A DNA stretch of 64,000 nucleotides from Vibrio tubiashii (GTDB lineage Bacteria > Pseudomonadota > Gammaproteobacteria > Enterobacterales > Vibrionaceae). This document shows positions 63,859 to 64,000 of this stretch, one piece after another. The first letter of the stretch is position 1, and every line of letters begins with the position of its first letter. Where the stretch lies: NCBI RefSeq assembly GCF_028551255.1, contig NZ_CP117029.1:2728001-2792000 (forward strand), read 5' to 3'. The position numbers and the translations under genes were made by a program. A model generated the notes under the pieces. That model was not told the origin of the DNA. It was given only the letters and a program-made list of their open reading frames with translations, and did not search any database.

Positions 63859-64000
63859 CAGAGAACAATTGAGTAAAAATCTTTCGAACAAAATTTTGTT
63901 ACATCAACTTAGTGTTCAAGTAAGTTGATGTAGAGTGATTTACTGATCTTGAGCCTCACATAACGACTTGAGTTTTCGTCAAAAACGTCAGATTTTTCTC
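63859..64000. other. Window end, no gene; 12-bp inverted repeat
   Basis: TACATCAACTTA / TAAGTTGATGTA at 63900-63911 and 63921-63932 form a perfect 12-bp stem with a 9-base loop, with no T-run after it. Otherwise nothing seen before the edge. Confidence 0.5.

Larger units (their letters stand above)
49358..64000. mobile_element. Accessory island inserted in recA (left end; right end outside the window)
   Basis: At least 14.6 kb of non-core DNA that begins exactly where recA homology stops. It carries a DndB-like/ParB-like divergent pair, two orphan lipoproteins, a type I restriction-modification operon and unknown genes. This cargo is typical of genomic islands. No integrase, transposase or direct repeat is visible here, so the mobility class is unknown and the right junction is not in view. 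Confidence 0.8.

Overview
The window looks like a piece of the main chromosome of a Vibrio species (Vibrionaceae, Gammaproteobacteria). The evidence is the gene order ubiH-ygfB / zapA-ssrS-fau-rpiA-serA / ilvIH / leuO / leuLABCD, a full rRNA operon, luxS-gshA, oadGAB, and csrA-lysC-alaS-recX-recA. The proteins read as typical Vibrio orthologs. I did not try to fix the species.

Layout. (1) 1-18 kb is conserved housekeeping DNA: ubiquinone synthesis (ubiH), cell division (zapA), 6S RNA with fau, rpiA, serA, and the branched-chain amino-acid region. The latter has ilvIH on the minus strand, the regulator leuO, and leuABCD on the plus strand behind a leucine-rich leader peptide and attenuator. 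(2) 18-25.6 kb holds a DUF547 protein, a repeat-rich intergenic zone, and a minus-strand rRNA operon (16S-tRNA-Ile-tRNA-Ala-23S-5S) followed by tRNA-Thr, a second 5S and tRNA-Asp. (3) 25.6-42.3 kb holds an HD-GYP phosphodiesterase, a VOC protein, a chemoreceptor, tRNA-Leu, a solute-binding-like protein, an RDD membrane protein, luxS, a lytic-transglycosylase-like lipoprotein, gshA, a large M16 peptidase, a YqaA protein, an oxidoreductase, and the sodium-pumping oxaloacetate decarboxylase operon oadGAB. (4) 42.7-43.8 kb is a tRNA array (six Arg-ACG and two Ser-GCT) in which five Arg genes lie in 141-bp tandem repeats. (5) 43.9-48.9 kb holds csrA, lysC, alaS and recX.

(6) From 49,358 to the window end is accessory DNA that cuts recA. 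Only the recA codons from the ssDNA-binding loop L2 (NPETTTGG) to the stop remain, and the 5' two-thirds of the gene are absent from this window. The island begins with a divergent gene pair: a DndB-like protein whose DGQHR motif is degenerate, and a ParB/DGQHR-like protein carrying NGHHR. A perfect 11-bp-arm palindrome lies between them. Next come two novel lipoproteins in one operon, and a complete type I restriction-modification operon (hsdM-hsdS-HrgA-like-hsdR) with an extra PD-(D/E)xK-like protein in the middle. A 40-residue Gly-rich protein and a 535-residue protein of unknown function follow. No integrase or transposase is visible in these 14.6 kb, so the other end of the element, and probably the rest of recA, lies beyond the right edge.

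The most interesting part is this recA-invading island. I recall one published V. cholerae island that inserts at a specific site in recA and supplies a divergent recA. Whether this one does the same cannot be decided from the window.
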